A stretch of 27,762 nt of DNA from DATDVD01 sp035290065 (GTDB lineage Bacteria; Pseudomonadota; Gammaproteobacteria; Coxiellales; Coxiellaceae): NCBI GenBank assembly GCA_035290065.1, contig DATDVD010000029.1:1-27762 (forward strand), written 5' to 3'. Made by a program: the position numbers and the translations under genes. The notes below the pieces were generated by a model. It was not told the origin of the DNA and made no database searches. It was given only the letters and a program-made list of their open reading frames with translations. How positions within the stretch are numbered: position 1 is the stretch's first letter; the number at the start of each line of letters is the position of its first letter. Below are positions 14,260-22,393 of the stretch, piece by piece.

Positions 14260-15772
14260 TTTTCATTTTGATGCGCTGATTATCGGAACGGGCGCAGCCG
14301 GTTTAGGGCTTGCGCTGAGTTTAGCCGCGGATAAAAAAATTGCCTTAATCAGTAAAGGTGATTTAGCGGCCGGTTCTTCGCCGTTTGCACAAGGCGGCAT
14401 TGCAGCGGTGATGGACGAAACCGATCATACCGAATCGCATATTCAAGACACTTTAAAAGCCGGTGCAGGCCTATGCGACGAAAAGGCTGTACGTTTTACC
14501 GTGGAGCATGCACGCCAGGCAATTGAATGGTTAATCCAGCAAGGCGTGCAATTTGATCATAAAACACATTCCAAATTTCATTTAACGCGCGAAGGCGGTC
14601 ACTCGCATCGACGTGTGTTGCATGTGGCCGATCATACTGGTTCTAGCGTGATTAAAACATTATTAGACCAAGTTAAAGAACATCCTAATATCACGTGTTT
14701 TCCCCAGCATATGGCGATTGATTTATTGATACAGGATAAAATCTGTGTAGGGGCGCGGGTATATGATTTATTGTCTTCGCAGATGAAAGTATTTACTGCC
14801 AACGCGACGGTGCTGGCTACCGGCGGCGCTTCACGCATGTATCGTTATTCCAGCAATCCACCCGATGCCACAGGAGATGGCATGGCAATGGCGTATCGCG
14901 CGGGCTGTGATTTATCGCATTTAGAATTTGAACAATTTCATCCCACTACCTTATATGAAAAACAACCGAAAAATCGTGCCTTTTTAATTACGGAAGCCTT
15001 GCGAGGAGAAGGTGCTCTCTTGAAACGTCCTGATGGTGAACGATTTATGGACGCTTATCATCCGTTGGCGGAATTAGCACCGCGCGATATTGTGGCTCGT
15101 GCCATTGATGAACAAATGAAACGTTATCATTTGGAGTATGTGTATTTGGATATTAGTTTTAAATCGGCCGAAGAAATTCGAAAACTATTTCCAACCATTT
15201 ATGTGCATTGCCTGGAAGGTGGAATTGATATCACTCACGAGCCTATTCCGGTGGTGCCGGCGGCACACTATTCGTGTGGTGGGGTGGTGACCAATTTAAA
15301 AGGTGAAACAGCGGTGGCGCGATTATTGGCGGTGGGAGAAGTGGCTTATACCGGTTTGCATGGCGCCAATCGCATGGCGAGTAATTCGTTATTGGAGTGT
15401 TTGGTGTTTGCGATGAGTGCGGCTAAACAAATTCAACAATTTTCTGCGGTTTCTTACGATTCAGCATTTTGCCCGTCATCGGAATCGTGGAAACTTTTAA
15501 CGGTATCTGAACGTGCAAACGTAGAGGCGCTCACTGAAGCATTAAAAAATAGTCTGTGGGAAAATGTAGGGATTGTGCGAACGTTAAACGGTTTACAACA
15601 CGCCACTCAGGAATTAAAACAAATTGAAAAAGAAGCGGCCCATTATTTTCAAAAAGCCCCTATCGAAAAAAGCGTGGTAGAACTTTATAACATGGCACAA
15701 GTGGGCTTATTAACAGCAGAAAGCGCATTGAAACGAAAAAAATCCATAGGATTACATTACCTCACCCCGTAG
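14243..15772 (+). CDS. nadB: L-aspartate oxidase NadB, C-terminus cut by a REPIN
   Basis: 509 aa. FAD enzyme that oxidises L-aspartate to iminoaspartate in the first step of de novo NAD synthesis; NadA then makes quinolinate, used by NadC (present at 24388). Visible: FAD-binding ALIIGTGAAGLGLALSLA, SSPFAQGGIAAV, REGGHSHRRVLHVADHTG, EFEQFHPTTLY, SCGGVVTNL and GLHGANRMASNSLLECLVF. The start ATG at 14243 is preferred over a GTG at 14207 and overlaps the M20 gene by 17 bp. The last codon and stop (CCG TAG) run into the GTAG of the following REPIN, and the protein ends LHYLTP. E. coli NadB continues about 20 residues beyond the matching SRGLH segment. The missing tail may be dispensable. Confidence 0.95.
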   Translation: MIPTNDFHFDALIIGTGAAGLGLALSLAADKKIALISKGDLAAGSSPFAQGGIAAVMDETDHTESHIQDTLKAGAGLCDEKAVRFTVEHARQAIEWLIQQGVQFDHKTHSKFHLTREGGHSHRRVLHVADHTGSSVIKTLLDQVKEHPNITCFPQHMAIDLLIQDKICVGARVYDLLSSQMKVFTANATVLATGGASRMYRYSSNPPDATGDGMAMAYRAGCDLSHLEFEQFHPTTLYEKQPKNRAFLITEALRGEGALLKRPDGERFMDAYHPLAELAPRDIVARAIDEQMKRYHLEYVYLDISFKSAEEIRKLFPTIYVHCLEGGIDITHEPIPVVPAAHYSCGGVVTNLKGETAVARLLAVGEVAYTGLHGANRMASNSLLECLVFAMSAAKQIQQFSAVSYDSAFCPSSESWKLLTVSERANVEALTEALKNSLWENVGIVRTLNGLQHATQELKQIEKEAAHYFQKAPIEKSVVELYNMAQVGLLTAESALKRKKSIGLHYLTP

Positions 15773-15897
15773 GGGCAGACCGTGGTCTGCCCTTCCGAAA
15801 TTTAAATCTTGTTCTGCATTCTTGGACAGAGTATGGTTTTTTTCTGCGAAATTTAAATTTTGTGCAGGTTCTTGGGCAGACCACGGTCTGCCCCTAC
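15769..15897. repeat. Composite REPIN, 129 bp, two spacers and a decayed middle arm
   Basis: Outer arms 15769-15792 and 15874-15897 are intact. Between them lie a first long spacer (TTCCGAAATTTAAATC...TTCTT), a degraded arm (GGACAGAGTATGGTTTTTTT, about 15823-15843) and a second spacer copy (GCGAAATTTAAA...GGTTCTT). It is therefore two REPINs in tandem sharing a dying middle arm. It separates the convergent nadB and sixA-like genes and may end transcription from both. Its first GTAG contains the nadB stop codon. Confidence 0.88.
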
Positions 15898-15918
15898 AAT
15901 TTATGGGTTTGTTTTTGA

Positions 15919-16386
15919 TTAATTTGTGTAGATGTCGGGGTTAATTGTCCATTGGATATACCAGCGACGGGTTTCGGATTTTTGTAAACAAACTACGGTG
16001 CCGGGCACAAAACTAATCAGGGGTTTGTGTTCGTCTTGAAGTAATAATTGGCTAATCAATTGAGAAATAAAAGGCAGATGGCCAATCATCATCGTATCCT
16101 CTTCCCATAAATTAATTTCCGTTGCCCAATCCATTGCACTATCCGTATCGTCTAATTTGGATTTAGTTTCCGTGGTGCGTTCAGCCCCTACTTCGTCCAC
16201 TATAATTTGAGCCGTCTGTTGGGCACGCAATTTAGGGCTGTGAATTAAATGCGGCAGAATAATGCCGGCTTTTTTTAAAGAACGAGCCACGCGAACAATG
16301 CCTGCACGCCCAGCTTCGGATAACGGCCGATCCGGGTCCACCAATGTGCTCACCGTGTCCCCGTGACGAACGCAATAAAATTTCAT
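15919..16386 (-). CDS. sixA: SixA-like phosphohistidine phosphatase (histidine phosphatase family)
   Basis: 155 aa, usual SixA length. The catalytic FYCVRHGDT motif carries the phospho-accepting His8 at the N-terminus. Further family signs are LSEAGRAGI, HSPKLRAQQTAQII, and the second catalytic His in MMIGHLPFIS. E. coli SixA dephosphorylates His on HPt domains and the nitrogen PTS protein; the target here is unknown. ATG with AGGAAAG upstream; a TATAAT box at 16408-16413. Divergent from the MFS gene, convergent with nadB. The symbol is by family resemblance. Confidence 0.85.
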   Translation of the reverse strand: MKFYCVRHGDTVSTLVDPDRPLSEAGRAGIVRVARSLKKAGIILPHLIHSPKLRAQQTAQIIVDEVGAERTTETKSKLDDTDSAMDWATEINLWEEDTMMIGHLPFISQLISQLLLQDEHKPLISFVPGTVVCLQKSETRRWYIQWTINPDIYTN

Positions 16387-16407
16387 ATTCTTTCCTCGTG
16401 AGAGGCC

Positions 16408-16413
16408 ATTATA
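16408..16413 (-). promoter_or_regulatory. -10 box of the sixA-like gene
   Basis: TATAAT on the minus strand, about 22 nt before the ATG, with the AGGAAAG ribosome binding site between. At 17 bp upstream is TAGTCG, a poor -35. Confidence 0.5.
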
Positions 16414-16489
16414 CGTGATAGGAATTTTAGCGACTACCGTTTATCACTGAAAAATTCTATGGTAGAGTGGTTAGTTTAGGATACTCCCT

Positions 16490-17782
16490 ATGGATGCTTC
16501 GCGCAAAAGTAATCAAGTAGAAAAATGGTTGCCTGCCATTGTCTGTGCGATGGCTTCTTTCTTTTATATCTACGAGTTTATTGTTCGCGTGATTCCTTCC
16601 GCTATTGCGGGCTCTTTAATGCAGGCGTTTCATTTGCATGCAGGAGGCCTGGGTATTTTAGCGTCTTCTTTTTTCTGGGCCTACACACCCATGCAAATTC
16701 CCGCGGGGCTTTTGTATGATCGATACGGTCCTCGTCGGTTATTGACGATTTCCATTTTATTATGTGCCGGCGCTACGATTCTATTTGCGACTACGGATAA
16801 TATTTATTTAGCCGCGACTGCACGATTTATGATGGGTTTGACCGGCGCCTTTGCCTTTATTGGCCCCTTGTTGATCGGCTCCCGCTGGCTTAAATCCAAA
16901 CATTTTTCGCTCTTCACGGGCATTGTGCAATTAATGGGCTGTATCGGAGCCATTGCAGGATTGGCCCCCATTGCCGCCTTAAGCACTCATTTTGGGTGGC
17001 GTGAAACCAATCTCTCTATTGCAGTCCTCGGATTTATTTTTGCCATTGCCATGTGGATTACGATTCGCGATCATCCGGAGGGTCATCCCGTTTCTATCCA
17101 ACAAGAATGGGAAAGCGAAACCAGTCGCCTAAAACAAGTGTGCCATCGGTCTCAAACCTGGTGGGTCGGTGTGTATGGATTAACTACCTGGGCCCCTATT
17201 ACCGTATTGGCGACTCTGTGGGGAACCCCTTTTCTCTCGTCTGTGTACCATATCGATGCCACACACGCCGGTGGATTAATCTCGATGATTTGGGTAGGCA
17301 TTGCCGTGGGCAGCCCGTTGATAGGATGGTGGTCGAATTTTATTCATTCTCGACGCATACCCATGTGGATATGCTCTTCCTTAGCCATCCTTAGCAGCTT
17401 AGGCGTTATTTATAGTGGTGCTGTTCCCAGATGGGAAATGAGTTGTTTATTGTTTGCATTGGGCGTTTCCGCGGGCGGTCAAGTGGTTTCGTTTGGTACA
17501 GTGCTCGATAATAATTCGGATAAAGTCATGGGTACGGCAGTAGGTTTTAACAATATGGCGGTTATTGCAGGTGCTATTGTATTGCAACCGTTGGTGGGTT
17601 TTTTACTGTCTTTCTTTTGGAATCATGACATGCAAGGCGGCATACCGGTGTATTCGTCGCATGAATTTCATATTGCCCTAGCCATTGTGCCGATTGTGTC
17701 TTTGGCAGGTCTTTTTCTCGGTTTATTTGCCGTTCGCGAAACACATTGCGTACGTAAATTTCCTACAGAGGGAAAATCTTAA
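16490..17782 (+). CDS. MFS transporter, Pht-like, plus-strand paralogue
   Basis: 430 aa, about 12 TM helices. The N-terminal FFYIYEFIVRVIPSAIAGSL and AYTPMQIPAGLLYDRYGPRR (MFS motif A, loop 2-3) are typical of the transporters that Legionella (Pht) and Francisella use to take amino acids or nucleosides from the host vacuole. That substrate range is family knowledge and is not proved here. Inner membrane. TM pairs are regular and there is no fusion. No Shine-Dalgarno sequence precedes the ATG; GATACT lies 4 nt upstream. It is a distant paralogue of the transporter at 19105-20370, but is visibly richer in G+C. Confidence 0.92.
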   Translation: MDASRKSNQVEKWLPAIVCAMASFFYIYEFIVRVIPSAIAGSLMQAFHLHAGGLGILASSFFWAYTPMQIPAGLLYDRYGPRRLLTISILLCAGATILFATTDNIYLAATARFMMGLTGAFAFIGPLLIGSRWLKSKHFSLFTGIVQLMGCIGAIAGLAPIAALSTHFGWRETNLSIAVLGFIFAIAMWITIRDHPEGHPVSIQQEWESETSRLKQVCHRSQTWWVGVYGLTTWAPITVLATLWGTPFLSSVYHIDATHAGGLISMIWVGIAVGSPLIGWWSNFIHSRRIPMWICSSLAILSSLGVIYSGAVPRWEMSCLLFALGVSAGGQVVSFGTVLDNNSDKVMGTAVGFNNMAVIAGAIVLQPLVGFLLSFFWNHDMQGGIPVYSSHEFHIALAIVPIVSLAGLFLGLFAVRETHCVRKFPTEGKS

Positions 17783-17845
17783 TACATTTTTTCAAAGATG
17801 GCGTCCCCAACACAAGTACTAAATCTGTACTTGATTCCAAACCTT

Positions 17846-19102
17846 TTATAAAATTAATTCTAGAGCTTTTATAATACGATCAACATCTTGTTCAGTATTA
17901 TAATGCAAGAGCGATATTCTCACGACACCATCTGCAATATCCGAAAAACCCATGGCTCGAAGAAGGCGGCTTGCATAAAAATGCCCATTATTTGTAGCAA
18001 TTCGATGTTGAATAAGATGATCTACTATTGATCGAGAAGAGTGGCCTTTAACGGCAAAGGAAATAACAGGAAAACGTTGTCCCTTGTCGACCGTAGAGGG
18101 CCCTAAAATTCTAACGTTAGGATGAGCAGATAAATAATGTAATAGCTTTTTACATAACACTTTTTCATGCTGAACAAATACATCAAAAAGCTCGGTTAAG
18201 AGTGAAAACAAAGGGGGCTCTTGTTTCAGCGGGCTAAAATGATGACGATAAACAGCACGATAATAATCAATAACGCCTAGGGCACTGACAATTTCTGTAT
18301 ATTGGGGGCCAGCTGGACAAAGTCTTTTACGAATTACTGCGTCATTAAATTGATGTCCTTGCACAGATAAATTTTGTAAATGTTCTCTTTTAGCATATAA
18401 AAGCCCCAATTGTGGGCCAAATAATTTATAAAGACTGATCAAATAAAAATCCACATCTAATGCTTTAACATCCATCCACGCATGAGGAGCATAGGCCACT
18501 CCATCTAACACGACTCGTCCCCCTACCTCGTGAACCCATGCAATGGCTTCTTTTACTAAGTTAACCTGTCCCAACAAATTAGAGCAATGAGTAAAACAAA
18601 GAAGTTTCGTTCTTTCACTAATTAATTTTTTTAAATCCTCTAAATGTAAGGCACCTGTTTCAGGATCTACTGACCATTCCTTTAATGTCAAGGCCGGGTT
18701 TTCTTCTGCCAAGCGACGCCATACCCCACTATTGGCCTCATGATCTTGATTAGTGACAATAATTTCATCACCACGGATTAATTCACGCCGAAAAGCATTA
18801 GCTAGGATATAGGTATTCAAAGAAGTAGAGGCGTTGAAAATCACTTCATCTTTTTCTGCATTTAAAGCTGTAGCAAATAATTCATAACTTAAATCTACCC
18901 ATTCACCCGCGTGGATGGAGGCAGGATATCGAGAATAAGGTTGAACGCGGTGGTTGAGTAAATAGTCAGCAGCCCGATGCATAACAGCTTTGGCCACATA
19001 GGAGCCCCCTGCATTTTCACAAAAAATCCAATCTTGGTTTTCTTTTGTATTGAAGGAAGGGAAATGATTTCGAATAAATGAAATATCTAACATCTTTAAC
19101 AT
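17846..19102 (-). CDS. PLP-dependent class-V aminotransferase-fold enzyme lacking the desulfurase Cys
   Basis: 418 aa. Fold type I PLP enzyme near the cysteine desulfurase/selenocysteine lyase group (VC1184-like subfamily by motif memory). Visible: FCENAGGSYVAKAVM, FNASTSLNTYILANAF, NQDHEANSGVWRRL, CFTHCSNLLGQ, VVLDGVAYAPH (Asp to PLP nitrogen) and the Schiff-base Lys in LISLYKLFGPQLG. The active Cys loop of SufS/CsdA is replaced by NGHFYASRLL, so cysteine desulfuration is unlikely; lyase, epimerase or transaminase chemistry is possible. GTG (19105) overlaps the MFS stop, and ATG at 19102 follows it by 2 bp, so translation is coupled to the transporter. The enzyme may process what the transporter imports. 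Confidence 0.85.
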   Translation of the reverse strand: MLKMLDISFIRNHFPSFNTKENQDWIFCENAGGSYVAKAVMHRAADYLLNHRVQPYSRYPASIHAGEWVDLSYELFATALNAEKDEVIFNASTSLNTYILANAFRRELIRGDEIIVTNQDHEANSGVWRRLAEENPALTLKEWSVDPETGALHLEDLKKLISERTKLLCFTHCSNLLGQVNLVKEAIAWVHEVGGRVVLDGVAYAPHAWMDVKALDVDFYLISLYKLFGPQLGLLYAKREHLQNLSVQGHQFNDAVIRKRLCPAGPQYTEIVSALGVIDYYRAVYRHHFSPLKQEPPLFSLLTELFDVFVQHEKVLCKKLLHYLSAHPNVRILGPSTVDKGQRFPVISFAVKGHSSRSIVDHLIQHRIATNNGHFYASRLLRAMGFSDIADGVVRISLLHYNTEQDVDRIIKALELIL

Positions 19103-19104
19103 CA

Positions 19105-20370
19105 CTATAAAGTATTTGAAGAGTCCAGGCGCTTAAATAGAATAGCCAACACGATTACTAACAAGCAAGTCAGTGGTAAAAAACTAAATGCAATACGATA
19201 GGCACTATCGCTGTACATAACCGCAGCCCCTAATGTCTTAGGATGTGAATAAGCATCTAATATAAGTCCTACCAATGGCTGCCCAATGACGGGAGCTAAA
19301 ACAGTACACATATTACTTAATCCCATAGCAGTAGAAGTTAGAGGCATAGGTGTTACACGGGCAATCAGAGGATAGGCTAATAACTGGGCACCTGAAAATA
19401 CACCAAACAAAAAAAGTAATCCTTCTAAGATTCCCACTGAAGGCAAACGAATAAAAATAACGAACAATAGAATGCCTAGATTAAAAAAAGAAGCTACCAT
19501 GATTAAATGAGTCATTCGAATTTTCATAGCAAGAGCACCTAATAAGGTAGACCCTACTACCCATCCTGCAAAAATACACGTCACACTAAAGACCGCTTCG
19601 GTTTTAGGAATGTGATATATCTGTTGAATAAAAGGAATTCCCCATAATTCGGCTATAACGCTGGACGGCAAATATAAAAGACCTGCCAATAAAGAGGCGA
19701 TAATAACGCATTTATTTTGAAATACTTTTTTTAAAGCCTCTTTAATATCGATATGAAAATCAGGTTGAAAATCCACTAAATTTTGAGAAATTTTAATTTT
19801 TTGAGTAGTGATTACAATCAATAAAAAAATAATAAAACCAAACCCAGCGAGGCTCACAAAGCTCATGTGATAGCCTATCTTCTCATTTAATCGCACTAGA
19901 AAATTTTCTCCCCCTATAGCACCGAGGAAACCCAGTGTACCCAATAAACCCGACGCTAATGCTATACGTTCAGGAGGCAACCAGAGCTTAGCTACAACTA
20001 AAGCCCCTAAAAAAGCAAATGCACCTCCGAATCCCATGACCAATCGAGCAATAGCCGCTATCCCATACTGATCAGTGCTCGCAAACAATAAGGTTCCCAG
20101 AACTGAAATGAAGCAGCTAATTAAAATTAATTTTCGCACCCCAAAACGATCCAATAAAATACCCGCTGGAATTTGCATACAGGCGTAAGCGTAATAAAAT
20201 AGTGCGCTTAAGATACCGATTTGGGTGGCATTAATATGGAAAATGCGAATCAAATCGGCTGTGACTACGCCGAGTGACATCCGCATTAAAAACTCATAGA
20301 GAAAAAAACAGGCTACTAGCGACCAGGCAAACCAGCGCCAGAACGAAGAATAATGATTCGTAGCATCCAT
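19105..20370 (-). CDS. MFS transporter, Pht-like, co-operonic with the PLP enzyme
   Basis: 421 aa, about 12 TM helices. FFLYEFLMRMSLGVVTADLI and YAYACMQIPAGILLDRFGVR match the same segments of the MFS protein at 16490 (YEF-x2-R, MQIPAG-x-L-x-D-R-x-G), so they are paralogues. Both have VMGFGGAFAFLGAL or MMGLTGAFAFIGPL in helix 4-5. Inner-membrane importer or exporter, substrate unknown. The stop overlaps the PLP gene start. No Shine-Dalgarno sequence is seen; an extended -10 (TGTTATACT) lies 10 nt before the ATG. The gene is AT-rich relative to its paralogue, in line with a separate origin. Confidence 0.92.
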   Translation of the reverse strand: MDATNHYSSFWRWFAWSLVACFFLYEFLMRMSLGVVTADLIRIFHINATQIGILSALFYYAYACMQIPAGILLDRFGVRKLILISCFISVLGTLLFASTDQYGIAAIARLVMGFGGAFAFLGALVVAKLWLPPERIALASGLLGTLGFLGAIGGENFLVRLNEKIGYHMSFVSLAGFGFIIFLLIVITTQKIKISQNLVDFQPDFHIDIKEALKKVFQNKCVIIASLLAGLLYLPSSVIAELWGIPFIQQIYHIPKTEAVFSVTCIFAGWVVGSTLLGALAMKIRMTHLIMVASFFNLGILLFVIFIRLPSVGILEGLLFLFGVFSGAQLLAYPLIARVTPMPLTSTAMGLSNMCTVLAPVIGQPLVGLILDAYSHPKTLGAAVMYSDSAYRIAFSFLPLTCLLVIVLAILFKRLDSSNTL

Positions 20371-20380
20371 ACTGAAGAGC

Positions 20381-20389
20381 AGTATAACA
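20381..20389 (-). promoter_or_regulatory. Extended -10 promoter of the MFS-PLP operon
   Basis: TGTTATACT on the minus strand. The predicted start of transcription is near 20374, 3-5 nt before the ATG at 20370, so the mRNA would be almost leaderless. Confidence 0.45.
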
Positions 20390-20448
20390 TATAAAGCGTC
20401 GCAGACCCCCGCTTTAATTGGGAGGTAATATCGCGATGAATATACAGC

Positions 20449-20479
20449 TGACTATTTTAAGCTGTCACTAAAATAGTCA
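20449..20479. repeat. Perfect 11-bp inverted repeat between tRNA-Glu and the MFS gene
   Basis: TGACTATTTTA (20449-20459) and TAAAATAGTCA (20469-20479) with a 9-nt loop. It starts 8 bp after the tRNA-Glu 3' end on the minus strand. It could end tRNA transcription, although no T tract follows, or be an operator or a remnant end of the inserted islet. A -35-like TTGACT is formed at its tRNA-side edge. Confidence 0.55.
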
Positions 20480-20486
20480 AATACGA

Positions 20487-20562
<76 letters not shown>

Positions 20563-20573
20563 ACATTGGTTTG

Positions 20574-20646
<73 letters not shown>

Positions 20647-20659
20647 GCAGGAAGATGGA

Positions 20660-20688
20660 ATTCTAGGGGCAAGGGGGATTGGTGTCAA
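20660..20688 (-). promoter_or_regulatory. Sigma-70 promoter of the tRNA-Ala/tRNA-Glu operon
   Basis: On the minus strand TTGACA (20688-20683), a 17-bp spacer and TAGAAT (20665-20660). The predicted start is about 7 nt before the tRNA-Ala 5' end. This is the strongest housekeeping promoter visible in the window. Confidence 0.85.
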
Positions 20689-20757
20689 GCTTGCATCGTA
20701 GCACTGCGTTTCTTAACTTGGTGAGAAGAAAAACTCAGGGTATTAGTATATTAAGGA

Positions 20758-20872
20758 GTATGTTTTAGTGCGGAGGGTTAGGGACTTCCTCCGGGCAATG
20801 GCTCGTCGGCCTCCGGCCTCCTGCGCTTTAGTTGCCCTACGGAAGTCCCTAACCCTCCGCACTAAAACATAC
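20758..20872. mobile_element. 115-bp hairpin element with 32-bp perfect inverted repeats (MITE-like)
   Basis: Arms 20758-20789 and 20841-20872 are exact reverse complements over 32 bp; the outer end reads GTATGTTTTAGTGCGGAGGG. Inside, GGGCAA (20793-20798) pairs with TTGCCC (20832-20837) after a 3/3 internal loop. A 33-nt GC-rich centre contains GGCCTCCGGCC. No coding frame and no clear target-site duplication. It sits 12 bp after the gltX stop, so it probably also ends gltX transcripts. The arms share no sequence with the REPIN family. Confidence 0.8.
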
Positions 20873-20884
20873 AACTTTTATTAT

Positions 20885-22300
20885 TTATTTTTGATTTTGA
20901 ATAAAGGTGATAGCGCGGTTTAGGCGGGAGATAACGCGTTCTTTGCCCAGAAGTTTGAGCGTGGTATCGACGGAAGGGGAAATAGAGTTACCCGTGACCG
21001 CTACGCGTAGCGGCATCGCCACTTTTCCCATTCCGATATTCAATTCCGCTGCTACGGCTTGAATCACGTGATGCAAAGATTCTTTTTTCCATTCCTTCAA
21101 TGCATTTAATTTTTCATACAGTAATTGTAACTGCGGTAAATGCTCTTTAATCAGCTGTTGTCGTTCTGCTTTTTTATCATATTCTTTAAAGTCTTCATAA
21201 AAATAACGGCTATTTTCAACGATTTCATTCAAGGTTCTGCAACGTTCTGCCTGAACAAGCACTAAGGTTTCTAAATCCGGGCCGTTTTGATACGGAATAT
21301 TAAATCGTTGAAAAACTTTTTCCAAACGTTTAGCAATGCGTGCGGGATCTAATGTTTTTAAATAATGTTGATTCAGCCACAATAATTTTTCGCGATCAAA
21401 TGTCGCGGGGGATTTATGAATAGCCTTTAAATCAAAATCGCGAAGAATGTCCTCTCGCGAAAAAATTTCCTGATCGCCATGCGCCCAACCTAATCGTATT
21501 AAATAATTAACCAGGGCTTCTGGTAAAATACCGTCTAATTCAAATTCTAATACACTGGCAGCCCCATGACGTTTAGATAATTTTTTTCCATCTGGACCTA
21601 AGATCATCGGCACATGCGCATAGAAAGGAGGTGTAACTTTCATGGCGGCGTAAAGATTGAGTTGCTTAGGCGTGTTATTGATATGATCATCCCCCCGAAT
21701 CACATGCGTGATAGCCATATCAATATCATCAATGACAACAGAAAAATTATACGTGGGCACGCCATCCGAGCGAAGCATCACAAAATCATCGAGTTCTTCG
21801 TTCGCAACGGTAATATCCCCATAAATAAGATCGTGAAAATGAACCGTTCCTGCGAGGGCGTTTTTTAAACGAACCACCGAGGGGGTTTCAGTAGCCGGTA
21901 GTTGTTTTTCTCGACAATGGCCATCGTATTTGGATTTTTGTTTAAGCGCTTTTTGTTCTTCGCGCATTTTCTCCAAACGCTCGAGCGAACACGTGCAACG
22001 ATAGGCTTTTCCTTCTTGGATAAGCTGTTCTGCCACCTCGTGATACCGATCTAATCGCTGCATTTGATAATACGGCCCTTCGTCCCAGGGCAAATCTAAC
22101 CACGCCATGCCTTGTAAAATGGCGTCAATCGCTTCTTGCGTCGAACGGGCTTGGTCCGTATCTTCAATACGCAGAACAAATTTTCCTCCACAATGTTTCG
22201 CATATGCCCAAGCAAACAAAGCCGTCCGCGCTCCTCCTACATGCAAAAAGCCTGTGGGAGAAGGGGCAAAGCGGGTTTTTATTGCTATTTCAGGGGGCAT
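20885..22300 (-). CDS. gltX: Glutamyl-tRNA synthetase
   Basis: 471 aa, full length. Class I synthetase charging tRNA-Glu, whose gene lies about 320 bp away on the same strand. The HIGH-type motif is in FAPSPTGFLHVGGARTAL, and VLRIEDTDQARS follows. A Cys cluster of zinc type is visible at YRCTCSLERL and YDGHCRE. The KMSKS-type loop is KKLSKRHGA. The C-terminal anticodon domain ends SRLNRAITFIQ. The ATG at 22300 lacks a clear Shine-Dalgarno sequence. It follows coaA by 93 bp on the same strand. Confidence 0.97.
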   Translation of the reverse strand: MPPEIAIKTRFAPSPTGFLHVGGARTALFAWAYAKHCGGKFVLRIEDTDQARSTQEAIDAILQGMAWLDLPWDEGPYYQMQRLDRYHEVAEQLIQEGKAYRCTCSLERLEKMREEQKALKQKSKYDGHCREKQLPATETPSVVRLKNALAGTVHFHDLIYGDITVANEELDDFVMLRSDGVPTYNFSVVIDDIDMAITHVIRGDDHINNTPKQLNLYAAMKVTPPFYAHVPMILGPDGKKLSKRHGAASVLEFELDGILPEALVNYLIRLGWAHGDQEIFSREDILRDFDLKAIHKSPATFDREKLLWLNQHYLKTLDPARIAKRLEKVFQRFNIPYQNGPDLETLVLVQAERCRTLNEIVENSRYFYEDFKEYDKKAERQQLIKEHLPQLQLLYEKLNALKEWKKESLHHVIQAVAAELNIGMGKVAMPLRVAVTGNSISPSVDTTLKLLGKERVISRLNRAITFIQNQK

Positions 22301-22393
22301 AATAATTTCAAATCCGTAGAGGTGCTACACTATTTAGGCGTTATAATCTCAATCTCCTCTATTTTTTGCAAGCTCCTCCTCACGAGAACTATT

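Noticed and set aside
17813..17833. CAAGTAC/GTACTTG hairpin between convergent genes as terminator
   Set aside because: A 7-bp stem of low stability with no T run on either side; could be chance.
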